Positions 43,051-51,505 of a DNA stretch of 64,000 nucleotides are shown piece by piece. The notes below the pieces were generated by a model, which worked only from the letters and a program-made list of their open reading frames with translations, did no database searches and was not told the origin of the DNA. This DNA is from Streptomyces cyaneus (GTDB taxonomy: Bacteria > Actinomycetota > Actinomycetes > Streptomycetales > Streptomycetaceae), in the NCBI RefSeq assembly GCF_004028635.1, contig NZ_ML138678.1:620001-684000 (forward strand), written 5' to 3'. Within the stretch, counting starts at the first letter, position 1; each line of letters begins with the position of its first letter. The translations under genes and the position numbers were made by a program.

Positions 43051-43689
43051 GTGATCCCGCGTGGCACCGGGGGAATCCGTTCGGCGAGGTTCGCCGTATC
43101 CACTGGTATGCGGAGATTGGGCCTACCACTCGGGCGGCTCTCGGACGAGGCGTTGCTGGCGGGACTGGCGACCGGCGCCCCGGAGGTCGCCCTCGCGTTC
43201 GTCCGCCGGTTCCAGCGCATGGTCTTCGGTATCGCCGTCGCCGTGGTGGACGACCCTCAGCTCGCCGAGGACATCGCCCAGCAGACCTTCGAGAGGGCTT
43301 GGCGTCATGCGCAGGTCTACGACTCCCGGCGCGGTTCGGTGAAGACCTGGCTGGCGACCATCGCGCACAACCTGGCGATCGACGCCGTCCGCGCCCGCAA
43401 CGCGACCCCGGTCTCCCCCGAGGACCTCGACGCCCTGCTCGGCGTGGTGACCCGGACGCCCGAACAGTGGGCATTGGCCGACGACGCGGCGTCCCGGATA
43501 CGGGCCGCGGTGGCCGGCCTGCCGCCCCAGCAGGCGCGTGCCGTGGTCATGGCCGGGATCTACGGGATGACGGCACGGCAGATCTCCGAGTTCGAAGGGA
43601 TCCCCCTGGGCACGGCGAAGACACGGATCAGGACGGCGATGGGGAAACTACGGACGGTTCTGGGACCCGAGCGAGCCGATCATGACTGA
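43051..43689 (+). CDS. ECF-type RNA polymerase sigma factor
   Basis: I chose GTG 43051 (212 residues), the first start with a GGGA-type site; earlier frames run into the divergent promoter. Region 2 contains AEDIAQQTFERAWRHAQVYD and SVKTWLATIAHNLAIDAVRAR; region 4 contains LPPQQARAVVMAGIYGMTARQISEFEG followed by LGTAKTRIRTAMGKLR. It overlaps the downstream anti-sigma gene by 8 bp, the standard arrangement for a membrane-bound inhibitor controlling its sigma factor. The neighbouring divergent cupredoxin gene is a candidate target, so redox or metal stress is a plausible signal. Confidence 0.9.
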   Translation: MIPRGTGGIRSARFAVSTGMRRLGLPLGRLSDEALLAGLATGAPEVALAFVRRFQRMVFGIAVAVVDDPQLAEDIAQQTFERAWRHAQVYDSRRGSVKTWLATIAHNLAIDAVRARNATPVSPEDLDALLGVVTRTPEQWALADDAASRIRAAVAGLPPQQARAVVMAGIYGMTARQISEFEGIPLGTAKTRIRTAMGKLRTVLGPERADHD

Positions 43690-44464
43690 CAGGGACTGCG
43701 AGCGGCTGAGGGCGGTCGCCGACGAGCTGGCGCTGGGCATCCTCCCCGGTCAGGAGCGCGCCGAGGCCATCGCCCATCTGGACCGCTGCCCCGCCTGCCG
43801 AGAGCACGTCGAGCAGCTGACACTCGTCGCGGACGGACTGCTCTCCCTCCTGCCGGACAGCGAGCCGCCCGCCGGCTTCGAGACCCGGGTGACGGACGGA
43901 CTGCGCCTGAACCGGCCGGCGCGACGGCGGCGCCCCCGGGCCGGCGTGGCGGTCGCGGCCGCCACCGCGATCGCCCTCGGCTTCGGCTTCGGCGGCTGGG
44001 CCGTGGGTACGGCCATCGAGGGGACGTCGGCCCCCTCCTCACCCCGCTCGGAGCCCTCCGGCTCGGAGCACGAGCTGCTCGAGGCGTCCCTGCTGACCGT
44101 CGACCATCGCCCGGTAGGCCGGATCTTCGCCTACACCGGATCTCCGGGCTGGGTGTACATGTCGGTCGACCTCGGCCCCGGCTGGTCCGGCTCCGACTCC
44201 CGGCCCGCAGACGAGTCCGGGTCCGAGGACGAGACCGCGGGCTCGCGCGAGGCCTACCCGGAGGCCGGAGAGATCAGCTGCCGACTGGAACGTACGGACG
44301 GCACCTCGGTCCACATCGGGGAGTTCCCCCTCGACGACGCCGGCCGGGGCCACTGGGGCGCCCCCACACGGGTCGCCCCGGACACGGTGTCCGGCGCGAG
44401 GCTGCTGGCGGCGGACGGCTCCGTCCTGGCCACGGCCCACTTCGCCGCGCAGCAGAACCGGTGA
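43682..44464 (+). CDS. Zinc-finger (zf-HC2) membrane anti-sigma factor
   Basis: 260 residues. The N-terminus has the anti-sigma zinc motif H-L-D-R-C-P-A-C (residues about 32-39), preceded by a helical segment (CERLRAVADELALGILPG). A single transmembrane helix (GVAVAAATAIALGFGFGGWAVG, about 83-105) separates it from an outer domain of 150 residues (EASLLTVDHRPVGRIFAYTGS ... VLATAHFAAQ). It would hold the sigma factor at the membrane until a signal is sensed outside. Translation is coupled by the 8-bp overlap. Confidence 0.88.
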   Translation: MTDRDCERLRAVADELALGILPGQERAEAIAHLDRCPACREHVEQLTLVADGLLSLLPDSEPPAGFETRVTDGLRLNRPARRRRPRAGVAVAAATAIALGFGFGGWAVGTAIEGTSAPSSPRSEPSGSEHELLEASLLTVDHRPVGRIFAYTGSPGWVYMSVDLGPGWSGSDSRPADESGSEDETAGSREAYPEAGEISCRLERTDGTSVHIGEFPLDDAGRGHWGAPTRVAPDTVSGARLLAADGSVLATAHFAAQQNR

Positions 44465-44478
44465 CCGCGGTTCACCTG

Positions 44479-44964
44479 TCATGCCCGCTCCGATGCGGCC
44501 AGGAGCGACAACCACCCCGGCAGATCGACCTCGACCCGGACGGTCTTCCCGGGCGCCGGCTCGCGCTCCACGACCTCCCACCGGTCGGACAGTGCCTCGA
44601 CGAGGACGAGTCCGCGGCCGTGTTCGTCGAGGGGGCGTGGGGGCCGTAAGTCGCCGGGTTTCGGGGGGCGGGGTCCTTCGGAACGGGTGTCGCTGACCTC
44701 GACGCGGATGCTGCCGGTGGGGAGCGACAGGCGCAGTTCGAAGTCCCGGCCGGGGACACGGCCGTGGGTGACGGCGTTGGCGGCCAGTTCGGCGACGATC
44801 ACCGCGACGGCATCGGAGACGTCACTGCCGTGCGGGATGCCCCAAGTGTGGAGCTGCGACAGGGCCAGGTGCCGGGCCAGTCGGGCGCCCCGGGTTGTCG
44901 CGCTGAGACGTTGGGTGAGCGTACGTACGGTGAGCGGGGATTGGGGGGTGAGGGGTGCGGGCAT
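44479..44964 (-). CDS. RsbW-like ATP-binding (HATPase) regulatory protein
   Basis: 161 residues forming a GHKL ATPase domain: N box AVIVAELAANAVTHGR, G1 box LDEHGRGLVLVEALSDRW and a later GKTVRVEVDLPGW strand. The GHKL boxes resemble those of anti-sigma serine kinases, but there is no sigma partner next door. Genes of this type often flank XRE/DUF397 pairs in Streptomyces, as here (divergent from the XRE gene at 45095, 130 bp apart). A regulatory role in development or stress is possible; the target is unknown. Confidence 0.88.
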   Translation of the reverse strand: MPAPLTPQSPLTVRTLTQRLSATTRGARLARHLALSQLHTWGIPHGSDVSDAVAVIVAELAANAVTHGRVPGRDFELRLSLPTGSIRVEVSDTRSEGPRPPKPGDLRPPRPLDEHGRGLVLVEALSDRWEVVEREPAPGKTVRVEVDLPGWLSLLAASERA

Positions 44965-45094
44965 GGGCCCAATCTGGCCGCTGCGGTGGGTGGTTCACCA
45001 GGTGGTGGGCGCGTACGGTGCGGGAGCGTACGCGGTTACGGGCTGGACAGTACTCGTGACTGGCCGTGACCATAGCCGCGGGAGGTGACCAACG

Positions 45095-45931
45095 GTGGTC
45101 GATGGTGCGGTGGGTACGGGTGGGGAGCCTGAGGCGTCGGACAGCCTGCGGACGTTCGGGGCGGTCGTGCAGGCGTTGCGGGAGCATGCGGGGCTGAGCC
45201 GGGAGGAGTTCGGGGACCGGGTTGGGCTGTCCAAACACACCGTGGCCTCGGTGGAGTTGGGGCGGCGGATGCCGGATCCGACGTTCGCGGAGCGGTCGGA
45301 GGAAGTGCTGGGGAATACGGGGGCCGTGCGGAACGCAGCCAAGCATTTGGCTCGGCAGCCGGGGTTGGCGGCTTGGTTTCGGCAGTGGGCGCGGCTGGAG
45401 ACGACCGCAATCACGCTGTGCACGTACGAATCTCGGATGGTTCCCGGTCTGCTCCAGACGAAGGACTACGTGCAGGCATTGGCCGCCGACCAGTTGCCGC
45501 CGCTGGACGACTCGCAGATCGAGGAACGGTGGGCCGCACGGGCGGAGCGACAGCAACTGCTGCGGGAACGGCCGAACACGGCGTTCAGCTTCATCCTCGA
45601 AGAGCACCTGTTCCTACGACGCACAGGCGGGGTGGACGTGACGCGCGAGCTCATCGATCACGTGCTGGAGATCGCCAAGCTACGGAACGTCGAGATCCAG
45701 ATCATGCCCCTCGTGCAGGAGTCACACGCCGGACTTCAGGGCCCTATGCGGCTTCTGGAAACCCCGGACAACAAGTGGTTCGCCTACTGCGAGGGGCAGG
45801 AGAGCGGGCAGTTGGTCTCCGACCGGAAACTGGTCAGCGTGCTCCAAAGCCGGTATGCCAGGATGCGTTCACAGGCTCTCACCATGAAGGACTCCATGAG
45901 CCTGTTGCAGCGGATGCGAGGAGACCTATGA
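45095..45931 (+). CDS. XRE-family regulator with DUF5753 sensor-like domain
   Basis: 278 residues from GTG 45095 (GGGAGGTGA upstream). The N-terminal helix-turn-helix (residues about 22-75) reads VVQALREHAGLSREEFGDRVG and SKHTVASVELGRRMPDP. The C-terminal DUF5753 domain follows with ESRMVPGLLQTKDYVQAL, IEERWAARAERQQLL and AFSFILEEHLFLRRTGG. The stop overlaps the DUF397 start (ATGA). Such pairs are abundant in Streptomyces; some act like antitoxin/effector-type developmental switches. Confidence 0.93.
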   Translation: MVDGAVGTGGEPEASDSLRTFGAVVQALREHAGLSREEFGDRVGLSKHTVASVELGRRMPDPTFAERSEEVLGNTGAVRNAAKHLARQPGLAAWFRQWARLETTAITLCTYESRMVPGLLQTKDYVQALAADQLPPLDDSQIEERWAARAERQQLLRERPNTAFSFILEEHLFLRRTGGVDVTRELIDHVLEIAKLRNVEIQIMPLVQESHAGLQGPMRLLETPDNKWFAYCEGQESGQLVSDRKLVSVLQSRYARMRSQALTMKDSMSLLQRMRGDL

Positions 45932-46119
45932 ACACCCCCGAACTGACGTGGTTCAAGAGCAGCTACAGCAGCGCATCCGGCGATGACTGTGTCGAGGTCG
46001 CCCTCACCCCCACCGCCATCCACGTCCGCGACTCCAAGGCGCCGAAGGAGTGTCAGCTGGAGCTTTCGCCCGAGAACTGGCGGACGTTCCTCTCATTCAT
46101 GTCCACCACCCACAGCTGA
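45928..46119 (+). CDS. DUF397 small protein, partner of the XRE regulator
   Basis: 63 residues from ATG 45928. The hallmark is TWFKSSYSSASGDDCVEVA, then VHVRDSK-type residues (IHVRDSKAPKECQLEL) and an ending helix with W (PENWRTFLSFM). The fold is a small beta sheet; the protein is thought to modulate its XRE partner. Its final 67 bp overlap the 3' end of the NACHT gene on the other strand, so the two transcripts are complementary there. Confidence 0.9.
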   Translation: MNTPELTWFKSSYSSASGDDCVEVALTPTAIHVRDSKAPKECQLELSPENWRTFLSFMSTTHS

Positions 46120-48986
46120 TTCGTCTTGCGGGCGCCGAACGCTTCGGCACTCAGGGCCGCGAGGTCGGACGGTGCCACTGCGTCTCCCGCGAGCACCAGC
46201 GTCAGTTCGTCCAGGTTCGGGAACACGCGGCGCACCTGCGTCATGTGAGCCCAGTCCCGCACCCCGCGGAACTGCAGTCGCCGTACAGCGGGCAGCGGCG
46301 CAAAGGTGGTCAGCAGGTCGAGCGATCCCATCGGCAGCTCGAGGTCCAGTGCACGCAACTGCTTCCGGGTCCGCAGGAAGTCAAGGTGGGTGATCTTCCG
46401 GTTGTTCCACAAGTTGATCACTTCGACGTTCCGCGTCGGCAGATGAGCGTCGAGCTCTTCCGCGGTGTACGACCCGGTCACGCTGATCTCGGGGATCGAG
46501 TCCAGGTACGGCAGCTGGGCCAACTGCGAACTGTTCTGAACGAACAGGTTTTGGATGCGGGCGCCGGCCAATACCTCGCGGGCGTATTCCTCCGCAGGTT
46601 GGTGGAGCCAACCGGAGACGATCAAGGGCTCGACCCGAATCCCGCATCGCAACGCGAACTGCTTCAGCCTCTGCCGTGCGTCCGCCGTGCGGATCCTCGT
46701 GAGGGCCTCGATGGCGAACTTGTCGGCGTCGCCTCCCCCCTCCGGCCCGGGCAACAGATCCACGGCCCACGCACCCAGGCTCGCGATGTCATCCGCCTCC
46801 GAAGGACTCCGCAGCGGCATCAGGGTCCGTACACGCCCCCTGACGATCTCCATCAGCGCGGCGTCCAGTGACAGCAGGCTGGTGGCACATTGGGCGGCCA
46901 GCACGTGGAGATACCACTTCTCGTCACGCCCCTCCACGACATCTCCGAACTGGACCAGCCTCTCGATGAGCAGCTGCGCATCCGTCCGCGTCGCGTGGCC
47001 GACGGCCAGCACGATCACGTCCCGCCAGGTTTCGTCGCCCGCGTGATTCAGGAGTTCTAGGACATACCCGCTCTCGTGGAACTCCTTCGCCGCGAGGAAG
47101 TCCTGGAAGGTCCGGTGGATGAACTGGATCGCGTCGTCCGTCCGCTCCTGGAGCAGACCGCTGCGTTCGAGGAGGAAGCGCAACACCTGGAGGGGCGACG
47201 CCTGGGCGCGGATCTGCGGCATGTCCCGCATCGCGAGTTCGAGTTGGTGCGTCGCCAACTTGGATGTCATCTGCTGCTGCTCGGTGCGTACGAGCCAGAT
47301 GGCGAGCCGTTGGAGAAGAGCGTGCTGTTCGTCCGAGCCAAGGCTGATGTCGTCGGGACGGGTGACGCCGCGCCCGGCGTCACGGCCGCCGAGGAGCATG
47401 GCGAGGGCCGCTCGGTACAGGGACCAGCGCGTCGTGGGGAGGAGTCCGCGGCGACGACGGTGCAGAGCGCAGATCACGGCGCACAGGAGCGGGGTGCGGG
47501 CGAGGTCGCGGAGCGCCGGGTTCTGCCCCAACTGGTAGGCGAGATCCTGCTCCAGGGAGGTGAGGAGTTCGTGTTGGTCGCCGTACCGCCCCGCGTCGTA
47601 GACGTGCTCCGACTCCAGGCGTGCGGCGTTGTGCCAGGCGGTGACGAAGGCCTGGATGTCCTCGTCGCTCATGGGCAGGAGTGTCAGCTCGCTGAAGCCC
47701 TCCGTCTGAAGCAAGTCCTTTTCGACGGCGTCAGGGCGGACGGTGGCCAGGCATCGGGTTTCCGGATACCGCGTGAGGAAGGTGGAGAGCCACCGCCGGG
47801 CCTTCTCCCTTTCCTGCGGCGGGACTTCGTCCAAGCCGTCCACCAGGAGCAGCCCGCGACCGGCCTCCAGGACTCGACCGGCCCAGCCGTCCGGCGCGTC
47901 GTCCGAGATGACCCTGCCGGCCGCGAGCAGTTCCGACACCGCCGGAAACCGTCCGCCTCGCGCATACACCTCGCGCATGGGGACGACGAAGGGTACGAGG
48001 CCGTTCAGCTCGGTGAGGTTCTTGTTGAGGGTGCCGTTCGCAGCATGGGCCGCGAGCCACCAGACGAGGGTGGTCTTGCCGGCACCCGCCTGGCCCCGCA
48101 GCAGCGTACGGAAATGCCCGTTCAGCAGAGTGTCGATGCGCTGCGCGGAGGATCTGACCTCCTTGCGATCGCCCGAAGCGGACTCGGCTTCCAGGCTCAG
48201 GTACGCCGTATCGAGGTCCCAGCGGGACTCCGTGCGACCGAGATCCTCGATACCGAAGATCTCGGTCTTGCGGTACTGCGCGGCCAGGTCCTTCGCGTAC
48301 CGAGTCTCGAACAGCTCGTCCCTGGGGTGGACGTCGGTGATCTGCTCGACATCGCCGACCCAACGGATCCGGCTCGGCGACGCTGCCATCTTGGTCATCA
48401 CGGCTTCGCAGGAGGCGGCTTCGATCCTGCTGTGGGAGCGACCGCGGGGCACCTCAGTGACGACCCCGAGGAGCACCGCCCCCGCAAAGACCGGAGCTCC
48501 CGACAGCCCTGCCAACGGTGACCTTCCATCGCCTGACTCGTCCGCGGCAGGCACGCCGAGTTCGCAGACGAGGACGTCCCTCATACGTCCGGCCATGGGC
48601 AACACGGTCGCGCGGTACTGGTCGTACTCCAAGTCCTCGCCCAGGTCCCCATAACGCTGGATTCGAGGGAATCCCACGATCTGGCAGTGGGAGAGCGGAG
48701 AGCCGGTGGCGACGCTGCCCACTCGGAGCTCCCCCAAAGGAGCGGCACGTTCAGCGCTGATCACCATCGACTTGGCACGCAGCAGCGCGGCGTCAAGCGC
48801 CTCGTCGGTCCATGCGACTTCACACTCCACCAGCCTGCTGCCCGACGGGTGAATCACCTCGACGACATCGCTGCCGCCCACCAGATGCTGTGCTGTGAGC
48901 ACCGTCCGGGTCCCGAACAGCACACCACTGCCCTGGCCCTCCCCAAAAACCGCGACAACCCGGTCCGCGACCCTTCCCGCGATCAC
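46053..48986 (-). CDS. Trypsin-NACHT (NLR-like) conflict/defence protein
   Basis: I chose GTG 48986 (977 residues, MIAGRVADRVVAVFGEG), whose GTGA overlaps the trypco2 stop; GTG 49049 is possible. Domains in order: a trypsin-like protease (residues about 1-215) with His34 in VLTAQHLVGG, Asp65 in DEALDAALL and Ser162 in LAGLSGAPVFAG; a NACHT ATPase with Walker A GQAGAGKTT (about 298-306) and Walker B LLLVDGLDEVP (about 379-389); helical segments with IQFIHRTFQDFLAAKEF; and a C-terminal leucine-rich-like region (EVINLWNNRKITHLDFLRTRKQLRALDLEL). This matches NACHT proteins of bacterial immune systems in which an effector is switched on by ligand-driven oligomerisation. Its 3' end overlaps DUF397 by 67 bp. 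Confidence 0.9.
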   Translation of the reverse strand: MIAGRVADRVVAVFGEGQGSGVLFGTRTVLTAQHLVGGSDVVEVIHPSGSRLVECEVAWTDEALDAALLRAKSMVISAERAAPLGELRVGSVATGSPLSHCQIVGFPRIQRYGDLGEDLEYDQYRATVLPMAGRMRDVLVCELGVPAADESGDGRSPLAGLSGAPVFAGAVLLGVVTEVPRGRSHSRIEAASCEAVMTKMAASPSRIRWVGDVEQITDVHPRDELFETRYAKDLAAQYRKTEIFGIEDLGRTESRWDLDTAYLSLEAESASGDRKEVRSSAQRIDTLLNGHFRTLLRGQAGAGKTTLVWWLAAHAANGTLNKNLTELNGLVPFVVPMREVYARGGRFPAVSELLAAGRVISDDAPDGWAGRVLEAGRGLLLVDGLDEVPPQEREKARRWLSTFLTRYPETRCLATVRPDAVEKDLLQTEGFSELTLLPMSDEDIQAFVTAWHNAARLESEHVYDAGRYGDQHELLTSLEQDLAYQLGQNPALRDLARTPLLCAVICALHRRRRGLLPTTRWSLYRAALAMLLGGRDAGRGVTRPDDISLGSDEQHALLQRLAIWLVRTEQQQMTSKLATHQLELAMRDMPQIRAQASPLQVLRFLLERSGLLQERTDDAIQFIHRTFQDFLAAKEFHESGYVLELLNHAGDETWRDVIVLAVGHATRTDAQLLIERLVQFGDVVEGRDEKWYLHVLAAQCATSLLSLDAALMEIVRGRVRTLMPLRSPSEADDIASLGAWAVDLLPGPEGGGDADKFAIEALTRIRTADARQRLKQFALRCGIRVEPLIVSGWLHQPAEEYAREVLAGARIQNLFVQNSSQLAQLPYLDSIPEISVTGSYTAEELDAHLPTRNVEVINLWNNRKITHLDFLRTRKQLRALDLELPMGSLDLLTTFAPLPAVRRLQFRGVRDWAHMTQVRRVFPNLDELTLVLAGDAVAPSDLAALSAEAFGARKTNQLWVVDMNERNVRQFSGESSS

Positions 48987-49321
48987 TGGTCGTCGCCACC
49001 CCCACCGAACCGAGCCACACTCCCCCGACTCTCGTTCCGCACCTTCCACGGCTGCCCGGTCCGGGAGTCGACCGCCCTCAGCGTGACCGCCACCCGATGA
49101 CTCCGGGTCGTACCCCCACCCCCGTCAACCCCGGCCTCCGCCACCCACGCCTTCACCTTGACGCCACCCTTGGCCTCCCTCCACAGCTCAACACTGAACT
49201 CCAGCTGGATGTCGCCCACTTCGAAGACCACGTCCTGCCCGGACGAGCGGCCCGCCGCAGTGATCAGTTCATCCCGTACCGCCTGCACGGCGTCGGCCAG
49301 TTCGATCCGGTTTTCGGTCAT
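48983..49321 (-). CDS. Trypco2-domain protein (trypsin-coupled partner)
   Basis: 112 residues. The segments IELADAVQAVRDELITAAG, VVFEVGDIQLEFSVELWREAKG and GGVKVKAWVAEAGVD, then a strand with VAVTLRAVDSR, match the trypco2 family, small proteins encoded next to trypsin-NTPase conflict genes. A GTGA overlap couples it to the trypsin-NACHT gene. Its predicted role is as a regulator or recognition subunit for the protease-ATPase. Its promoter lies in the 170-bp gap shared with the dioxygenase. Confidence 0.85.
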   Translation of the reverse strand: MTENRIELADAVQAVRDELITAAGRSSGQDVVFEVGDIQLEFSVELWREAKGGVKVKAWVAEAGVDGGGGTTRSHRVAVTLRAVDSRTGQPWKVRNESRGSVARFGGGGDDQ

Positions 49322-49396
49322 GTGCCCAACGCTAGAGAGGCGTTGGCGCTCGCCGCCATCGGTTCACACCAAACGCCGTGACCCCGGGGTCGAGCC

Positions 49397-49430
49397 ACTT
49401 GACCGGTACTTGACCGGTAGGGAACTTGAC
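49397..49430. repeat. Tandem ACTTGAC direct repeats in a divergent promoter
   Basis: ACTTGACCGGT is repeated twice without gap (49397-49407 and 49408-49418), and a third ACTTGAC follows at 49424-49430. The array lies between the trypco2 gene and the dioxygenase gene. Direct repeats of this kind often bind a regulator; which gene it controls is not clear. Confidence 0.5.
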
Positions 49431-49492
49431 GAGCCGTCACTTTACTTAACTGACAGCCCATCAACAGCATCCCTCCCTACGGTGCCGTGTCC

Positions 49493-50260
49493 ATGACAGA
49501 CGCTTCGAAGGCAACCCCTACCCCCATCGGACGCCGCACCGTACTGATCGCCACCGGAGCCACGGCCGCCACCCTCGCCGTCGCCGCCGCCGCGCCCGAA
49601 GCCCCCACAGCCGAGGCGGCCGACACGGCCCCCGTCGCCGCCGCGGCCGTCTGCACGCTCACCAAGGAGATGACCGAAGGCCCCTACTACCTCGACGGAC
49701 AGTACGTCCGCTCCGACATCACCGAGGGCAAGACCGGCTTCCCGCTCAAGCTGGCCCTCACCGTCGTCGACGACGACACCTGCGCGGTGATCCCCAACGC
49801 CCTCGTGGAGATCTGGCACGCGGACGTCCTCGGCGAGTACTCCGGCTTCGTCGGCAACAACGGCCACAACGAACCCGACAGCGGCACCTTCCTGCGCGGC
49901 GGCGTCCTCACCAACTCCAGCGGCGTCGCCAACATCACCACGGTCTACCCCGGTTGGTACCGCGGCCGCTGTGTGCACATCCACGTCAAGGTGCACACGA
50001 ACGTCACCCTGACCTCCGACGGCTCCTTCACCGGCGGCCAGGAACTCCACACCGGCCAGCTGTTCTTCAACGAGACGATCACCGCACGAGTCGGCGCGCT
50101 GTCGCCGTACTCCGCCAACACCGTCACCCGCACCACCCTCGCCCAGGACTCCATCTACGACGACGGAGGCGCCGCATCGGGCCTGCTGACCCTCACGGCG
50201 CTCGGCAGTTCGCCGTCGGCCGGGTACGCGGGGACGCTGACCCTGGGGGTCGAGAACTGA
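49493..50260 (+). CDS. Secreted (Tat) intradiol ring-cleavage dioxygenase family protein
   Basis: 255 residues from ATG 49493 (GTG 49487 is the alternative); no good ribosome binding site is present. A twin-arginine signal (GRRTVLIATGATAATL) leads to a domain with TEGPYYLDGQYVRSDI, ALVEIWHADVLGEYSG, TVYPGWYRGRCVHIHVKVH and ELHTGQLFFNE. The iron-binding Tyr, Tyr, His and His of intradiol dioxygenases are supplied by GPYY, PGWY, R-x-VHIH and the same loop. Secreted members act on aromatic lignin-type compounds. A decayed relative lies 1 kb downstream (51216-51485). Confidence 0.9.
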   Translation: MTDASKATPTPIGRRTVLIATGATAATLAVAAAAPEAPTAEAADTAPVAAAAVCTLTKEMTEGPYYLDGQYVRSDITEGKTGFPLKLALTVVDDDTCAVIPNALVEIWHADVLGEYSGFVGNNGHNEPDSGTFLRGGVLTNSSGVANITTVYPGWYRGRCVHIHVKVHTNVTLTSDGSFTGGQELHTGQLFFNETITARVGALSPYSANTVTRTTLAQDSIYDDGGAASGLLTLTALGSSPSAGYAGTLTLGVEN

Positions 50261-50277
50261 CCTGGCCCCACGAGCGA

Positions 50278-50314
50278 CAGGCCGCGCCCGGCATGCACGA
50301 GCGGGCGCGGCCTG
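50278..50314. terminator. Bidirectional hairpin terminator
   Basis: A perfect 13-bp stem (CAGGCCGCGCCCG and its complement) with an 11-nt loop lies between the converging dioxygenase and DUF4360 genes. Confidence 0.8.
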
Positions 50315-50323
50315 ACGTACGGG

Positions 50324-50983
50324 CTACTTGCCAGGGCACTCCTTCCACGCCAGGTGGTACACCGTGCTGATGTCCCCGTCCGTCGAGTCCATCGTCATGA
50401 AGCTGACCTTGTCCGGCGAGGACGTGCCGGCGTTGACCCTCAGCTCGGTGTTGATGTTGAAGTTGCGCTGAACTCCACAGGGCGCCCAGACCAGTTGGGC
50501 CCAGTCGGTGCTGTCGGTGGCCTGCCAGTTGTCGCCCAGCGGGCCGCTGAAGGAGTGGTTGCGGAACTGCGTGTTCGGTGAGCCCTGGAAGTAGTACGAG
50601 GCTCTCTGGATGGCGCTCGCGCCGGACTGGAGGGAGGCGAAGCCGCGGTAGTCGGCGCTGGCGACGGCGTACGTGAAGCCCTGCGGGACGTGCACGACCA
50701 GGTTCAGCTGGCAGTTCTTGCGGAAGTCCGTAGGGTCGGAGTTGCCGCCGACCTTGGCGAGGTAGTCGCTGTAGGTGACGGTGAAGGCGGTGTTGTCCTC
50801 GGAGACCGCCACGGCCGTGGTGCCCTGGGGGCAGCCGGAGCCGTTCACCGTGGCGACCTTGATGACGATCTTGTCCGGCGGCGGGTCTTCGAACGCGGGG
50901 GTCGCCTGCGCGGGCAACGCCATGGTGAGCAGGGCGGCCAGCGCGCCTCCGCTCAGCAGGTATCGCAGGAGTCCACGTGCCAT
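50324..50983 (-). CDS. Secreted DUF4360 protein
   Basis: 219 residues from ATG 50983 (AAGGAGAG 5 nt upstream). Signal peptide MARGLLRYLLSGGALAALLTMALPAQA. The mature protein has four or more Cys in pairs (SGCPQGTT, KNCQLNLVVHVPQGFTY, WAPCGVQRNFNINTEL, KECPGK) and the strand-rich segments VTYSDYLAKVGG and ASADYRGFASLQSGASAIQRASYYFQG, the hallmark of DUF4360, a family of secreted cysteine-containing proteins of unknown role in actinobacteria and fungi. It converges on the dioxygenase gene. Confidence 0.85.
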   Translation of the reverse strand: MARGLLRYLLSGGALAALLTMALPAQATPAFEDPPPDKIVIKVATVNGSGCPQGTTAVAVSEDNTAFTVTYSDYLAKVGGNSDPTDFRKNCQLNLVVHVPQGFTYAVASADYRGFASLQSGASAIQRASYYFQGSPNTQFRNHSFSGPLGDNWQATDSTDWAQLVWAPCGVQRNFNINTELRVNAGTSSPDKVSFMTMDSTDGDISTVYHLAWKECPGK

Positions 50984-51215
50984 GGAGCTCTCCTTGGGGT
51001 TGGGGGGTGGCTGCGCCCCGGCCCGTTCCATCTTCTTCGCTCAATCTCCCTCGTTGAGCCTTTGAAGATTGAGTGAGGTTTCTGTGAAGGCCGGAGGCGT
51101 TGGAATCGTAGGGAGCCCCTTGTGAACCAGCCAGGTCGAACTCCGGCCATTTACAAGCGAGTTGAGCGATGTATCCCCAGGTCATTCACAGCCGCACATG
51201 AAGCCGTGATCGCCC

Positions 51216-51485
51216 GTGGCGGCGTCGCCGCGGTTGGTGGAAGGCGCCCCTGTGCGGGTGCACACGGGCGTGACGCTCACCGACGACTCGTACACAGGCG
51301 GCGAGGCCATTCACACCGGGCAGCTCTTCTTCGACCCGGACATCGACACGGCGATCCAGGCGACCTCGCCGTATTCGGAAAACACCACGCGCGAGTCCTG
51401 CGGTCCGCTGACCCTGACCGCGCTCGGCGAGAGCGTGCCGGACGGCTACAAGGCGACCTTGACAGTCGGCGTCAGCACTGCCTGA
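51216..51485 (+). pseudogene. Decayed intradiol dioxygenase fragment
   Basis: The frame encodes VRVHTGVTLTDDSYTGG, AIHTGQLFFDPDIDTAIQAT and SPYSENTTRES followed by CGPLTLTALGESVPDGYKATLTVG, which lines up with the C-terminal third of the intact dioxygenase at 49493-50260 (HTNVTLTSDGSFTGGQ, ELHTGQLFF, SPYSANTVTR, LLTLTALG). The N-terminal two thirds, including most iron ligands, are missing, and about 14 residues are deleted before CGPLTL. It has no ribosome binding site. It is the remnant of a tandem or transferred copy. Confidence 0.78.
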
Positions 51486-51505
51486 CACCCGTTGGTCGGA
51501 TTCGG

